64,000 bases of DNA, from the NCBI GenBank assembly GCA_963422775.4, contig CAUJSJ030000096.1, positions 62,001 to 126,000 of the forward strand, in the 5' to 3' direction. Within the stretch, counting starts at the first letter, position 1, and each line of letters begins with the position of its first letter. The position numbers and the translations under genes were made by a program. Under the pieces are notes generated by a model that was not told the DNA's origin, made no database searches, and saw only the letters and a list, made by a program, of their open reading frames with translations. This document shows, piece after piece, positions 16,999-25,830 of the stretch. The stretch comes from Pelomonas sp963422775 (GTDB taxonomy: Bacteria > Pseudomonadota > Gammaproteobacteria > Burkholderiales > Burkholderiaceae_C).

Positions 16999-18519
16999 AT
17001 GGTGGGGTCGGCCGCCACGCCGCTGGGTCGGCAGCGCTGGTTCATCTGTGCGCTGCTCTTCGTCGCAACCACCATCAACTACATCGACCGCAACGCGCTG
17101 TCGGTGCTCAAGACCAGCCTGCAGCAGCCCCTCGACGCCGGAGGCCTGGCGCTGACCGATGCCGACTACGGCTGGATCACCTTCGCCTTCACGGCCGCCT
17201 ACGCGGCCTTCCCGCCGCTGATCGGCATCGCCATCGACCGCTTCGGCGTCAAGCGCAGCCTCGCCGCGGCCCTGCTGCTGTGGTCGGCAGCGGCGGCGGC
17301 GCATGGTTTCGTTGCCTCGGTGATCGGCCTGGTTTTCGTGCGCTTCCTGCTCGGCATGGCCGAGGCGGCTCATTTCCCGGCGGCCATCAAGGCGGTGGCG
17401 ATGTGGTTCCCGCAGCAGGAGCGGGCGCTGGCCACCGGCATCTTCAACTCGGGCACGGCGCTGGGCGTCATCGCGTCGCCCGTCACGGTCTGGCTGGCGG
17501 TGAGCTTCGGCTGGCAGTTCGCCTTCGTCGCCATCGGCGCCGTGGGCCTGGCCTGGCTGGCGTTCTGGGAGAAGGGCTTTCACGCGCCGGAGCGGCATGC
17601 GCGTGTTTCGGCCGACGAACTGGCCTACATCCAGGCCGGCCAGCCCGCCCAGCAGACGGTGATCAAGCTGCCATGGACGGCCCTGTTGCGCTTCAAGGCC
17701 ATCTGGCCCTTCCTGATCGGCAAATTGCTGACCGACCCGGTCTGGTGGTTCTTCCTGTTCTGGCTGCCGTCCTACCTGGAGCGCGAGCGCGGCCAGAACC
17801 CGCTGAAAAGCGCCGGCCTCGTCGCGCTGATCTACCTCGGCTCCAGCGTCGGCTCCATCTTCGGCGGCTGGCTGTCGAGCACGCTGCTCCAGCGCGGCTG
17901 GCCGGTCGGCCGCGCCCGCATGACGGCCATGGGCCTGGCGGCCGCCTGCATGCCCGGCGCCATCCTGGCCTATTACAGCGACAGCTTCGCGCTGTGCGTC
18001 GGCCTGATCACGCTGGCCACGGCCTGCCACCAGGCCTGGTCGGCCAACCTGCTGACCTCGGCCACCGACCTCTTCCCGACCAAGGTGTCCGGCGCCGTCG
18101 TCGGCCTGGGCGCCACGGCCGGCGGCATCGGCGGCATGTTCATCGCGCTGCTGGCGGCCCTGGCCGTGCAGTGGACGGGCACGCAGCAATGGGTGTTCGT
18201 GTTCGCCGGGCTGATGCACCTGACCAGCCTCGGCATCTTCTGGCTGTGGTTCCACGGCCGCTTCGAACGCGTGGACGTCGACGCCGGCATGGACATGGCC
18301 CAGCCGCACCGCGAGCTGCTTGTTGCCGGCAGCGTACTTGCCACCGTCGGCGCCCTGCTGGCCTGGGTCATTGCCGCAAACTGGGAGGCCTGCGTCGCCG
18401 CGGCCAAGTTCTCGGGCGCCGCCCAGGCCCTGACTGCCGCCATCGGCCTGGCCCTGATCGGCCTGGCTCTCATCAATGCCGGCTGGCCCCGCGCCATCGG
18501 CGTCCTGCGTGCGACTTGA
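16999..18519 (+). CDS. MFS transporter, hexuronate/ACS family
   Basis: 506 residues from ATG 16999 (a GTG lies one codon earlier). Segments such as NYIDRNALSVLKTSL, RFLLGMAEAAHFPAAIKAVAMWFP and GIFNSGTALG match ExuT-type hexuronate:H+ symporters. After the usual twelve helices there are two further hydrophobic stretches (about residues 432-455 and 475-495), giving a predicted 14 helices, which is unusual for this family. It begins a run of seven same-strand genes and faces the alpha-glucuronidase gene, so uptake of glucuronate or aldouronates is likely. Confidence 0.87.
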   Translation: MVGSAATPLGRQRWFICALLFVATTINYIDRNALSVLKTSLQQPLDAGGLALTDADYGWITFAFTAAYAAFPPLIGIAIDRFGVKRSLAAALLLWSAAAAAHGFVASVIGLVFVRFLLGMAEAAHFPAAIKAVAMWFPQQERALATGIFNSGTALGVIASPVTVWLAVSFGWQFAFVAIGAVGLAWLAFWEKGFHAPERHARVSADELAYIQAGQPAQQTVIKLPWTALLRFKAIWPFLIGKLLTDPVWWFFLFWLPSYLERERGQNPLKSAGLVALIYLGSSVGSIFGGWLSSTLLQRGWPVGRARMTAMGLAAACMPGAILAYYSDSFALCVGLITLATACHQAWSANLLTSATDLFPTKVSGAVVGLGATAGGIGGMFIALLAALAVQWTGTQQWVFVFAGLMHLTSLGIFWLWFHGRFERVDVDAGMDMAQPHRELLVAGSVLATVGALLAWVIAANWEACVAAAKFSGAAQALTAAIGLALIGLALINAGWPRAIGVLRAT

Positions 18520-18524
18520 AGACC

Positions 18525-19724
18525 ATGCAGTTCACCGCCGACCAGCACCTGCTCAAGGATCTCAATCGCATGGCCATCGTGCGGCAGCTGAGCGCCTGGC
18601 CGGGGCAGTCCCGCGCGGCACTGGCCGAGTCGCTGCAGCTGACCAAGTCCACCGTTGGCGCGCTGGTGCGCGAGCTCATCGACGAGGGCTGGCTGCTGGA
18701 GCGCGAGGTGGTGGCCACCGGCGACCTGGGCCGCCGGCCCACGCCGCTCTTCCTGGACCCCGGCCGCCTGGTGCTGCTGGGCGCCGAGATCGGCGTGGAC
18801 GGCGTGCATGCCGTGGCCACCTCGCTGAGCGGCGACGTGCTGGCCCGCGCGCGCTCGCCACTGGACGCCAGCCGCGATCCGCACCTGGCGCTGGTGCGCG
18901 CTTCCAAGCTGCTGGCGCAGGTGCAGGCGCGGCTGGACACGCCGGCCCAGCAGGTCATCGGCATCGGCATCGGCCTGCCCGGCGGCGTGGACGAGCACAG
19001 CGGCCACCTGCACTTCGCCCACAACCTCGGCTGGCGCGACCTGCCCGTCGGCCGGCTGCTGGCCGAGCATCTGCGCGGCACGACCCTGCAGGGCACACCG
19101 CTTTTCGTGCAGAACGAAGCCGACGTGGCCGCTTTAGGCGAGATGGAGTTCGGCACCGACAACCGACCCGACCCGTTGATCTACCTCAGCCTCGGCCTGG
19201 GTGTCGGCGCCGGCGTCATCGTCGAAGACCGGCTGCTGACCGGCGCGCACGGCCTGGCCGGCGAGGTCGGCCACATGACGCTGGAGCTGGACGGCCCGCG
19301 CTGCAGCTGTGGCCGCCGCGGCTGCGCCGAAGCCTTGATCGGCTTTCGCGCGATGCTGCCCGCGGGCGAAGAGGCCGGCGGTGTCGCAGAGATCCAGCGC
19401 CGGCTGCGCGGCAAGCAAGCCGGCTGCACCGAAGCCGTCGCCAGCGCCGGCCGCTACCTCGGCATGCTGCTGGGCAATCTCTGCGCCGCCTACGACCCCG
19501 GCCGCATCGTGCTCGGCGGCGCTGCCGTCGAACTCGGCGCGCCCTTTCTCGAACACGCCTTCCACGCCCTCGAAAGCAATGCCGGCGCGGCGGGCGTCGC
19601 GCGGCCCATGGTCACGCTGTCGCGCTTTGGCGCCGACGCGGTGGCCGTGGGCGCCGCCGCGCTCGCCCGTTACCGACTCACCCGCCCCTTGATCGCCGCC
19701 AGCCGCCTGGCCGCGGCTGCCTGA
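18525..19724 (+). CDS. ROK family transcriptional repressor, XylR-like
   Basis: 399 residues. An N-terminal winged helix (about residues 15-65; SRAALAESLQLTKSTVGALVREL) is joined to a ROK sugar-binding domain with GIGIGLPGGVD and the zinc motif CSCGRRGCAEAL near residue 265. ROK repressors of this architecture bind xylose or glucose. The gene starts 5 bp after the MFS gene and ends 11 bp before a GH43 gene. Its place inside the xylose operon supports XylR function. It lacks the sugar kinase ATP motif in clear form, as usual for ROK repressors. Confidence 0.9.
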   Translation: MQFTADQHLLKDLNRMAIVRQLSAWPGQSRAALAESLQLTKSTVGALVRELIDEGWLLEREVVATGDLGRRPTPLFLDPGRLVLLGAEIGVDGVHAVATSLSGDVLARARSPLDASRDPHLALVRASKLLAQVQARLDTPAQQVIGIGIGLPGGVDEHSGHLHFAHNLGWRDLPVGRLLAEHLRGTTLQGTPLFVQNEADVAALGEMEFGTDNRPDPLIYLSLGLGVGAGVIVEDRLLTGAHGLAGEVGHMTLELDGPRCSCGRRGCAEALIGFRAMLPAGEEAGGVAEIQRRLRGKQAGCTEAVASAGRYLGMLLGNLCAAYDPGRIVLGGAAVELGAPFLEHAFHALESNAGAAGVARPMVTLSRFGADAVAVGAAALARYRLTRPLIAASRLAAAA

Positions 19725-19735
19725 ACATCGCTTCC

Positions 19736-21370
19736 ATGATCACCAATCCCATCCTGCCGGGCTTCCACGCCGACCCTTCGATCTGCCGAGTCGGCGACGA
19801 CTACTACGTCGCCACCTCCACCTTCGAGTGGTGGCCCGGCGTGCGCATCCACCACTCGCGAGACCTCAAGCACTGGCGCCATCACAGCTATGCCTGCACG
19901 CGCAAGAGCCAGCTCGACCTCACCGGCCACCCGGACTCGGCCGGCGTCTGGGCGCCCTGCCTGAGCTACTCGGGCGGCCAGTTCTGGCTGATCTACACCG
20001 ACGTGCGCTCCACCATCGGCGCCTTCAAGGACACGCACAACTACCTGATCACCGCGCCCAGCATCGACGGGCCCTGGAGCGAGCCCGTTTACCTGAACAG
20101 CTCGGGCTTCGACCCCAGTCTGTTCCACGCCGAAGACGGCCGCAGTTGGCTGCTCAACCAGCAGTGGACACATGTGCCGGGCAAGAACCATTTCAACGGC
20201 ATCCTGCTGCAGGAATACGACCGTGAAGCCCGGCGCCTGGTGGGACCGGTGAAGAACATCTATGCCGGCACCGAGCTCGGCGTCGTCGAAGGCCCCCACC
20301 TCTACCGCCGCAATGGCTGGTACTACCTGCTGACGGCCGAGGGCGGCACCTTCTACGAGCATGCCGTCACGCTGGCCCGCTCACGCAACCTCGACGGCCC
20401 CTACGAGACCCTGCCCGGCAACCCGCTGCTGACCGCCTGGCAGCAGCCCACCGACGGCCTGCAGCGCAGCGGACACGCCAGCCTGGTCGAGACGCAAAAC
20501 GGCGACTGGTACCTCGCCCACCTCTGCGGCCGGCCGCTGGAGTGGAGCGGCCCGAATGCCGACAAGCAGAACGGCGTCTACGAAGGCCTCCACTGCCCGC
20601 TGGGCCGCGAGACGGGCATCCAACGCATCCACTGGCGCGACGACGACTGGCCCGAGATCGAGGGCGGCGGCAATGCACCGCGCCTGCAGGTGGCGGAGCC
20701 TGGCCTGCCCGAGCATGTCTTCCCGGCCGAGACCGCGTGCGACGACTTCGACACTCCGACGCTCAATCACCACCTGAACTCGCTGCGCGTGCCTTTCGAC
20801 GAAAGCTGGATCTCGCTGACCGAGCGCCCGGGCTTCCTGCGCCTGAAAGGCCGCGAGTCGCTGATGAGCCTGTTCGACCAGAGCCTGGTCGCGCGCCGCC
20901 AGCAGCACTTCAACTGCCGTGTCGAAACGCGCCTGGAGTTCAACCCCGAGCTGTTCCAGCAGATGGCCGGCCTGGTGGCCTACTACAACACCAGCAACCA
21001 CGCGTACCTGCACGTCAGCCGCGATGTGGACTCGAGCCAGCGCGTTCTGCGCCTGACGGTCAACCGCGACGCCGCCCTGAGCGAACCGGCCGCGGCCGTC
21101 GAGCTGGCCGACGGCCCCGTGGACCTGGCCGTCGAGTTCCGCCACGACCGCTACCAGTTCCAGTTCCGGCAAGGCGACGCCGCCTGGCAGGACTTCGGCC
21201 CGGCCCTGGATGCCGCCATGCTCAGCGACGAGTTCGCGACCCAGTTCGTCAACGGCTTCGCCCGCAGCTTCGGCTTCACCGGCAACTTCATCGGCATCGC
21301 CTGCCAGGACTTGTCCGGCCAGCGCCTGGCGGCCGATTTCGACTATTTCTCCTACGAAGCGCGGCCCTGA
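19736..21370 (+). CDS. GH43 beta-xylosidase, likely cytoplasmic
   Basis: 544 residues with no signal peptide. The five-bladed propeller carries the three acidic residues of GH43: Asp in FHADPSI, Asp in SGFDPSLF and Glu in VEGPHLY. A C-terminal beta-sandwich (about residues 340-544, GFLRLKGRESLMSLFDQSLVARRQ in part) is typical of the xylosidase subgroup GH43_11. It releases xylose from short xylo-oligosaccharides. It lies 11 bp after the ROK gene and 35 bp before the symporter. A paralogue at 42557 shares most of these motifs. Confidence 0.93.
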   Translation: MITNPILPGFHADPSICRVGDDYYVATSTFEWWPGVRIHHSRDLKHWRHHSYACTRKSQLDLTGHPDSAGVWAPCLSYSGGQFWLIYTDVRSTIGAFKDTHNYLITAPSIDGPWSEPVYLNSSGFDPSLFHAEDGRSWLLNQQWTHVPGKNHFNGILLQEYDREARRLVGPVKNIYAGTELGVVEGPHLYRRNGWYYLLTAEGGTFYEHAVTLARSRNLDGPYETLPGNPLLTAWQQPTDGLQRSGHASLVETQNGDWYLAHLCGRPLEWSGPNADKQNGVYEGLHCPLGRETGIQRIHWRDDDWPEIEGGGNAPRLQVAEPGLPEHVFPAETACDDFDTPTLNHHLNSLRVPFDESWISLTERPGFLRLKGRESLMSLFDQSLVARRQQHFNCRVETRLEFNPELFQQMAGLVAYYNTSNHAYLHVSRDVDSSQRVLRLTVNRDAALSEPAAAVELADGPVDLAVEFRHDRYQFQFRQGDAAWQDFGPALDAAMLSDEFATQFVNGFARSFGFTGNFIGIACQDLSGQRLAADFDYFSYEARP

Positions 21371-21405
21371 GATCGCGCTCATCTCATAACGACACGAGAC
21401 AACCC

Positions 21406-22917
21406 ATGGCCATCCACCAACCCCTGTCATTCCTGGAGAAAGCCGGCTACAGCGCCGGCGACGCCGCGGCCAATCTGGTCTTCATGACCATGATCCTGTT
21501 CCAGCTCAACTTCTACACCGACGTGTTCGGGTTGAGCGCCAATACCGCCGCCGCCATCCTGCTGTGGCCGCGGCTGTGGGACGCCGTCTTCGACCCGGTG
21601 ATGGGCGTGCTGGCCGACCGCACCGACACGCGCTGGGGCAAGTTCCGACCTTGGATCCTGTGGACCTCGGTGCCCTGGGCCGTCGTCATGATCCTGGCCT
21701 ACACGGCACCCGACCCGGCCTGGGGCTGGAGCACCGGCATGGTCATCGCGTACGCCGGCATCACCAACACGCTGCTGATGACGCTGTACTCGATGAACAA
21801 CATGCCCTACTCGGCGCTGGGCGGCGTCATGACGGCGGACCTGAACGAGCGCACCAAGCTCAACTCCTACCGCTTCGTGTCGGTCAACGTGGCGCAGTTC
21901 GCCGTCGGCGGCCTGACGCTGCCGTTGGTGGCCAAGTTCGCCCAAGGCGCCGACCGGGCGCACGGCTGGCAGGTCACGATGACCATCTGGGCCGCCGCCT
22001 GTCTGCTGCTGTTCATGATCACATTCTTCTCGACCAAAGAGCGCATCAAGCCGCTGGCGCCCACCAAGTCCACACCCAGGCAGGACTTCGCTGACCTGCT
22101 GAAGAACGGCCCGTGGACTGCGCTGGTGGCCTACACCCTCTTCCACTTCGCGCTGCTGGCGCTGCGCGGCGGGGCCCACTACAACTACTACCACCACTAC
22201 GCCGACAAGGCCGCCATGTTCGACTTTGTCCAGACGCTGGGCCTGACGACGGCCGACCCGACGATCTCGGGCAGCCTGGCCGACACCCTGGGCTACATCG
22301 TGCACGGCACGCGGGACACCATCGCCAACTCCAACGTCGCGGACGTGTTCAACAGCATCGTCAACATGGTGGGCACGGGCACCACCATCATCGTCATCAT
22401 GCTGTCGGTGGGCCTGTCCGCGCGCTTCGGCAAGCGCACCGTCGCCCTCGTCTGCTTCGCGCTGTCGACGCTGACGGCATCGGCCCTGTACCTGATGCCG
22501 CCGACCGCCGTCTGGGGCATGGTGGGCCTGCACTTCCTGGGCGCCGTTGTCTACGCGCCCACCTGCGCCGTCATGTGGGCCATGTATGCGGATGCCGCCG
22601 ACTACTCCGAGTGGCAGACCGGCCGGCGCTTCACCGGCATGGTGTTCGCCACCATCGGCTTCTCGCTGAAGGCGGGCCTGGCCATCGGCTCAGCAGCCCT
22701 GCTGTGGATCCTGGCCGGCTTCTTTGGCTACGACACCCAGCAGGCCGCGGCGCCCAATGCCATCGAGGGCTACCGCTTCATGTCGAGCATCTTCGTCGGC
22801 GGGCTGTTTGCCGCCTGCGCGGCCTGCATGCTGGGCAACAAGCTGAACCGGCAGGCCACGCTGCAGATGGCTGAAGAACTGACCCGACGCCGTCAGGCCG
22901 CAGGCGCCGCCGCCTGA
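21406..22917 (+). CDS. GPH family sugar:cation symporter (xyloside transporter)
   Basis: 503 residues with about 12 membrane helices. Family hallmarks are GYSAGDAAANLVF at the start, FDPVMGVLADRTDTRWGKFRPWIL in loop 2-3 (MelB/XynP signature, quoted in part) and the NNMPYSALGGVM segment. There is an unusually long loop with DADNSN-type polar residues between about residues 265 and 320. GPH members next to GH43 xylosidases usually import xylobiose or xylo-oligosaccharides. It precedes xylA by 52 bp. Confidence 0.9.
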   Translation: MAIHQPLSFLEKAGYSAGDAAANLVFMTMILFQLNFYTDVFGLSANTAAAILLWPRLWDAVFDPVMGVLADRTDTRWGKFRPWILWTSVPWAVVMILAYTAPDPAWGWSTGMVIAYAGITNTLLMTLYSMNNMPYSALGGVMTADLNERTKLNSYRFVSVNVAQFAVGGLTLPLVAKFAQGADRAHGWQVTMTIWAAACLLLFMITFFSTKERIKPLAPTKSTPRQDFADLLKNGPWTALVAYTLFHFALLALRGGAHYNYYHHYADKAAMFDFVQTLGLTTADPTISGSLADTLGYIVHGTRDTIANSNVADVFNSIVNMVGTGTTIIVIMLSVGLSARFGKRTVALVCFALSTLTASALYLMPPTAVWGMVGLHFLGAVVYAPTCAVMWAMYADAADYSEWQTGRRFTGMVFATIGFSLKAGLAIGSAALLWILAGFFGYDTQQAAAPNAIEGYRFMSSIFVGGLFAACAACMLGNKLNRQATLQMAEELTRRRQAAGAAA

Positions 22918-22969
22918 CCCCACTTCCACACCCCTTCCCTTCAAGTATTTCCGCAGTTAGGACATTGAC

Positions 22970-24286
22970 ATGAGCACCGCCTATTCCGATCTCCCCGTCG
23001 TTCAATACGAAGGCCCCACCTCCACCAACCCGCTGGCCTACCGCTGGTACGACGCCAAGCGCGTCGTGATGGGCAAGACGCTGGCCGAGCACCTGCGCCC
23101 GGCCGTCTGCTACTGGCACAACTTCTGCTGGAAGGGCGAGGACATCTTCGGCCTGGGCGCCACGGCCCACCCGCGCAACTGGTTCAGCGAGGCGGACCCC
23201 CTCAAGGCCGCGCAGCTCAAGCTGGACGCCGCCTTCGACCTCTTCGGCAAGCTGGGCCTGCCCTACTGGTGCTTCCATGACCGCGACGTGGCCCCGGAAG
23301 GCGCCAGCCTCGCCGAGTCCAACCGCATCCTCGACGGCCTGCTGGAGGCCGCCGCCAAGAAGATGCAGTACCAGAAGATCGGCCTGCTCTGGGGCACGGC
23401 CAACCTGTTCTCCAACCCCCGCTTCATGAGCGGCGCGGCCACCAACCCGGACCCCGAGGTCTTCGCCTATGCGGCAGCTCAAGTGAAGCATGTGCTGGAG
23501 TGGACCAACCGCCTGGGCGGCCAGAACTATGTGCTGTGGGGCGGCCGCGAAGGCTATGAGACGCTGCTGAACACCGACCTCAAGCGCGAGCTGGCGCAGT
23601 ACGGCCGCTTCCTGTCGGCCGTGGTGGAGCACAAGCACAAGATCGGCTTCAAGGGTGCCATCCTCATCGAGCCCAAGCCGCAGGAGCCCACCAAGCACCA
23701 GTACGACTACGACAGCGCCACGGTCTACGGCTTCCTGAAGACCTATGGCCTGGAGAACGAGGTCAAGGTCAACCTGGAAGTGAACCACGCCACGCTGGCG
23801 GGCCACAGCTTCGAGCATGAAGTCGCCACCGCGTGTGCCCTCGGCATCTTCGGCTCCATCGACGCCAACCGCGGCGACGAGCAACTGGGCTGGGACACCG
23901 ACCAGTTCCCCAACAACCACGCCGCGCTCGTGCCGGCCATGCTGGAGATCATCCGCGCGGGCGGCTTCACGACCGGCGGCACCAACTTCGACGCCAAGGT
24001 GCGCCGCCAGTCCATCGACCCGACCGACCAGCTCGAAGGCCATATCGGCGGCATGGACACGATGGCCCGGGCCTTCCTGAGTGCTGCGGCGCTGTACGAG
24101 AGCGGTCAGCTGGAAAAGGCCGTCAGCGAGCGCTATGCCGGCTGGAACGGCGAGCTGGGCCAGAAGATCCACGGCGGCGCGAGCCTGGACGACCTTGCTG
24201 CGGTCGTGCACGCGCAGGGCATCTCGCCGGTTGCTCGCTCCGGCCGCCAGGAGCGGCTGGAGAACGTCGTCAACGCTTTCGTCTAA
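22970..24286 (+). CDS. xylA: Xylose isomerase
   Basis: 438 residues, the class II length. Converts D-xylose to D-xylulose with two divalent metals. The catalytic His is His103 in CFHDRDVAPEG. The metal and substrate ligands lie in EPKPQEPTKHQYDYD, NLEVNHATLAGH and DANRGDEQLGWDTDQFP. An AGGA ribosome site precedes the ATG. It lies 6 bp before xylB, so both steps of the isomerase route are encoded together. Confidence 0.97.
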   Translation: MSTAYSDLPVVQYEGPTSTNPLAYRWYDAKRVVMGKTLAEHLRPAVCYWHNFCWKGEDIFGLGATAHPRNWFSEADPLKAAQLKLDAAFDLFGKLGLPYWCFHDRDVAPEGASLAESNRILDGLLEAAAKKMQYQKIGLLWGTANLFSNPRFMSGAATNPDPEVFAYAAAQVKHVLEWTNRLGGQNYVLWGGREGYETLLNTDLKRELAQYGRFLSAVVEHKHKIGFKGAILIEPKPQEPTKHQYDYDSATVYGFLKTYGLENEVKVNLEVNHATLAGHSFEHEVATACALGIFGSIDANRGDEQLGWDTDQFPNNHAALVPAMLEIIRAGGFTTGGTNFDAKVRRQSIDPTDQLEGHIGGMDTMARAFLSAAALYESGQLEKAVSERYAGWNGELGQKIHGGASLDDLAAVVHAQGISPVARSGRQERLENVVNAFV

Positions 24287-24292
24287 GTCAGC

Positions 24293-25756
24293 ATGTTTCT
24301 GGGTATCGACCTCGGCACCTCCGAGTTGAAGCTGCTGCTGCTCGACGAGCAGCAGCGCATCGTCACCACCACCGGCGTGGGCCTGAGCGTGCAGCGGCCA
24401 CAGCCGCTGTGGAGTGAGCAGAACCCCGCCGACTGGTGGGCCGCGCTCGATCAAGGCATGACCCGGCTCGGCCAGAGCCACGCGTCGGCGCTGGCCCGCG
24501 TGCGCGGCATCGGGCTGTCGGGGCAGATGCATGGCGCCGTCACGCTGGATGCGGCCGACCGCGTGCTGGGGCCGGCCATCCTGTGGAACGATGGCCGCAG
24601 CAGCGCACAGTGCGCCGAAATGATGGCCGCCTGCCCCGAGCTGCCGGCCATCACCGGCAACCTCGCAATGCCGGGCTTCACCGCCCCCAAGCTGGCCTGG
24701 ATGCGCCAGCATGAGCCCGAGCTGTTCAGCCGCGTCGCCAAGGTGCTGCTGCCCAAGGACTGGCTGCGCCTGCAACTCAGCGGCGAGTACGTCAGCGAGA
24801 TGAGTGACGCGGCCGGCACGCTGTGGCTGGATGTCGCCCAACGCCGCTGGTCGCCCGAGGCGCTGGCGCTGACCGGCTTGAACGAGAGCCACATGCCCCG
24901 CCTCGTCGAAGGCAGCGAAGCCAGCACCGTACTGAAGCCCGAGCTGGCTGCTCGCTGGGGCCTGCTCGCGGGCATCCCCATCGCTGGCGGGGGTGGCGAC
25001 AACGCGGCCAGCGCCGTCGGCATGGGCGTGGTCAAACCGGGCCAGGGCTTTCTGTCGCTGGGCACCTCGGGCGTCATCTTCCTGTGCAATGAGGCCTTCA
25101 GCCCCAACCCGGCGCGGGCGGTACACGCCTTCTGCCATGCGCTGCCGGACACCTGGCACCAGATGAGCGTCATGCTCAGTGCGGCGAGTGCGCTGCGCTG
25201 GGTCACGCAACTGCTGGGCGAGCCGGGCGAGGCCGAGCTGATCACGAAGGTGGCCCTGCTCACGCCGGCCCAGCGCGCCCAGGCACCGATCTTCCTGCCT
25301 TACCTGAGCGGCGAACGCACGCCGCACAACAACGCCAATGCGCAGGGCGTGTTCTTCGGCCTCACGCACGAGCATGACGCGGCGGCGCTGGGCTATGCCG
25401 TGCTGGAAGGCGTGGGGTTCGGCCTGCTGGATGGCTGGCAGGCCCTGCAGGCTGGTGGCGGTACGGCCGAGTCGCTGTGGCTGGTGGGCGGCGGCGCCCG
25501 CAGCGAGTGGTGGGCGAAGCTGCTCGCCTCGCTGTTGAACGTGCGCCTCGTCAATGGCGTGGGCGCCGAAGCCGGTGGGGCCCTGGGCGCAGCCCGCCTG
25601 GCCTGGCTGGCCTGCGGCGGCAATGTCGACGAGGTCTGCCGCACGCCCGAGATCGCCCGCGTGGCCGAACCCGATGCCGCGCTGGCTGCAAGCCTGCAGC
25701 CGCGCCATGAACGTTTCAAGCGCTTGTACGAAACGCTGCGCAGCGAGTTCGGCTAA
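24293..25756 (+). CDS. xylB: Xylulokinase
   Basis: 487 residues of the FGGY sugar kinase family. Phosphorylates D-xylulose to D-xylulose 5-phosphate. The N-terminal domain begins FLGIDLGTSELK (ATP phosphate loop) and has SGQMHGAV, which holds substrate contacts, and WNDGRS. The C-terminal domain has GGGGDNAASAVGMG with the catalytic Asp, and GGGARSEWW. It follows xylA by 6 bp. Confidence 0.96.
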   Translation: MFLGIDLGTSELKLLLLDEQQRIVTTTGVGLSVQRPQPLWSEQNPADWWAALDQGMTRLGQSHASALARVRGIGLSGQMHGAVTLDAADRVLGPAILWNDGRSSAQCAEMMAACPELPAITGNLAMPGFTAPKLAWMRQHEPELFSRVAKVLLPKDWLRLQLSGEYVSEMSDAAGTLWLDVAQRRWSPEALALTGLNESHMPRLVEGSEASTVLKPELAARWGLLAGIPIAGGGGDNAASAVGMGVVKPGQGFLSLGTSGVIFLCNEAFSPNPARAVHAFCHALPDTWHQMSVMLSAASALRWVTQLLGEPGEAELITKVALLTPAQRAQAPIFLPYLSGERTPHNNANAQGVFFGLTHEHDAAALGYAVLEGVGFGLLDGWQALQAGGGTAESLWLVGGGARSEWWAKLLASLLNVRLVNGVGAEAGGALGAARLAWLACGGNVDEVCRTPEIARVAEPDAALAASLQPRHERFKRLYETLRSEFG

Positions 25757-25830
25757 CCCCTTCTTCACCCACCTTGGCTGATGCCGCTCGCCCGCGGCAG
25801 GGCCTCGCTTTGCCTCACGGACCTTGGACC

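Noticed and set aside
22778..25768. A 996-residue open frame on the minus strand opposite xylA and xylB
   Set aside because: It mirrors known genes, has low-complexity Gly/Ala/Arg/His composition and no recognised motif. It is a high-GC shadow.
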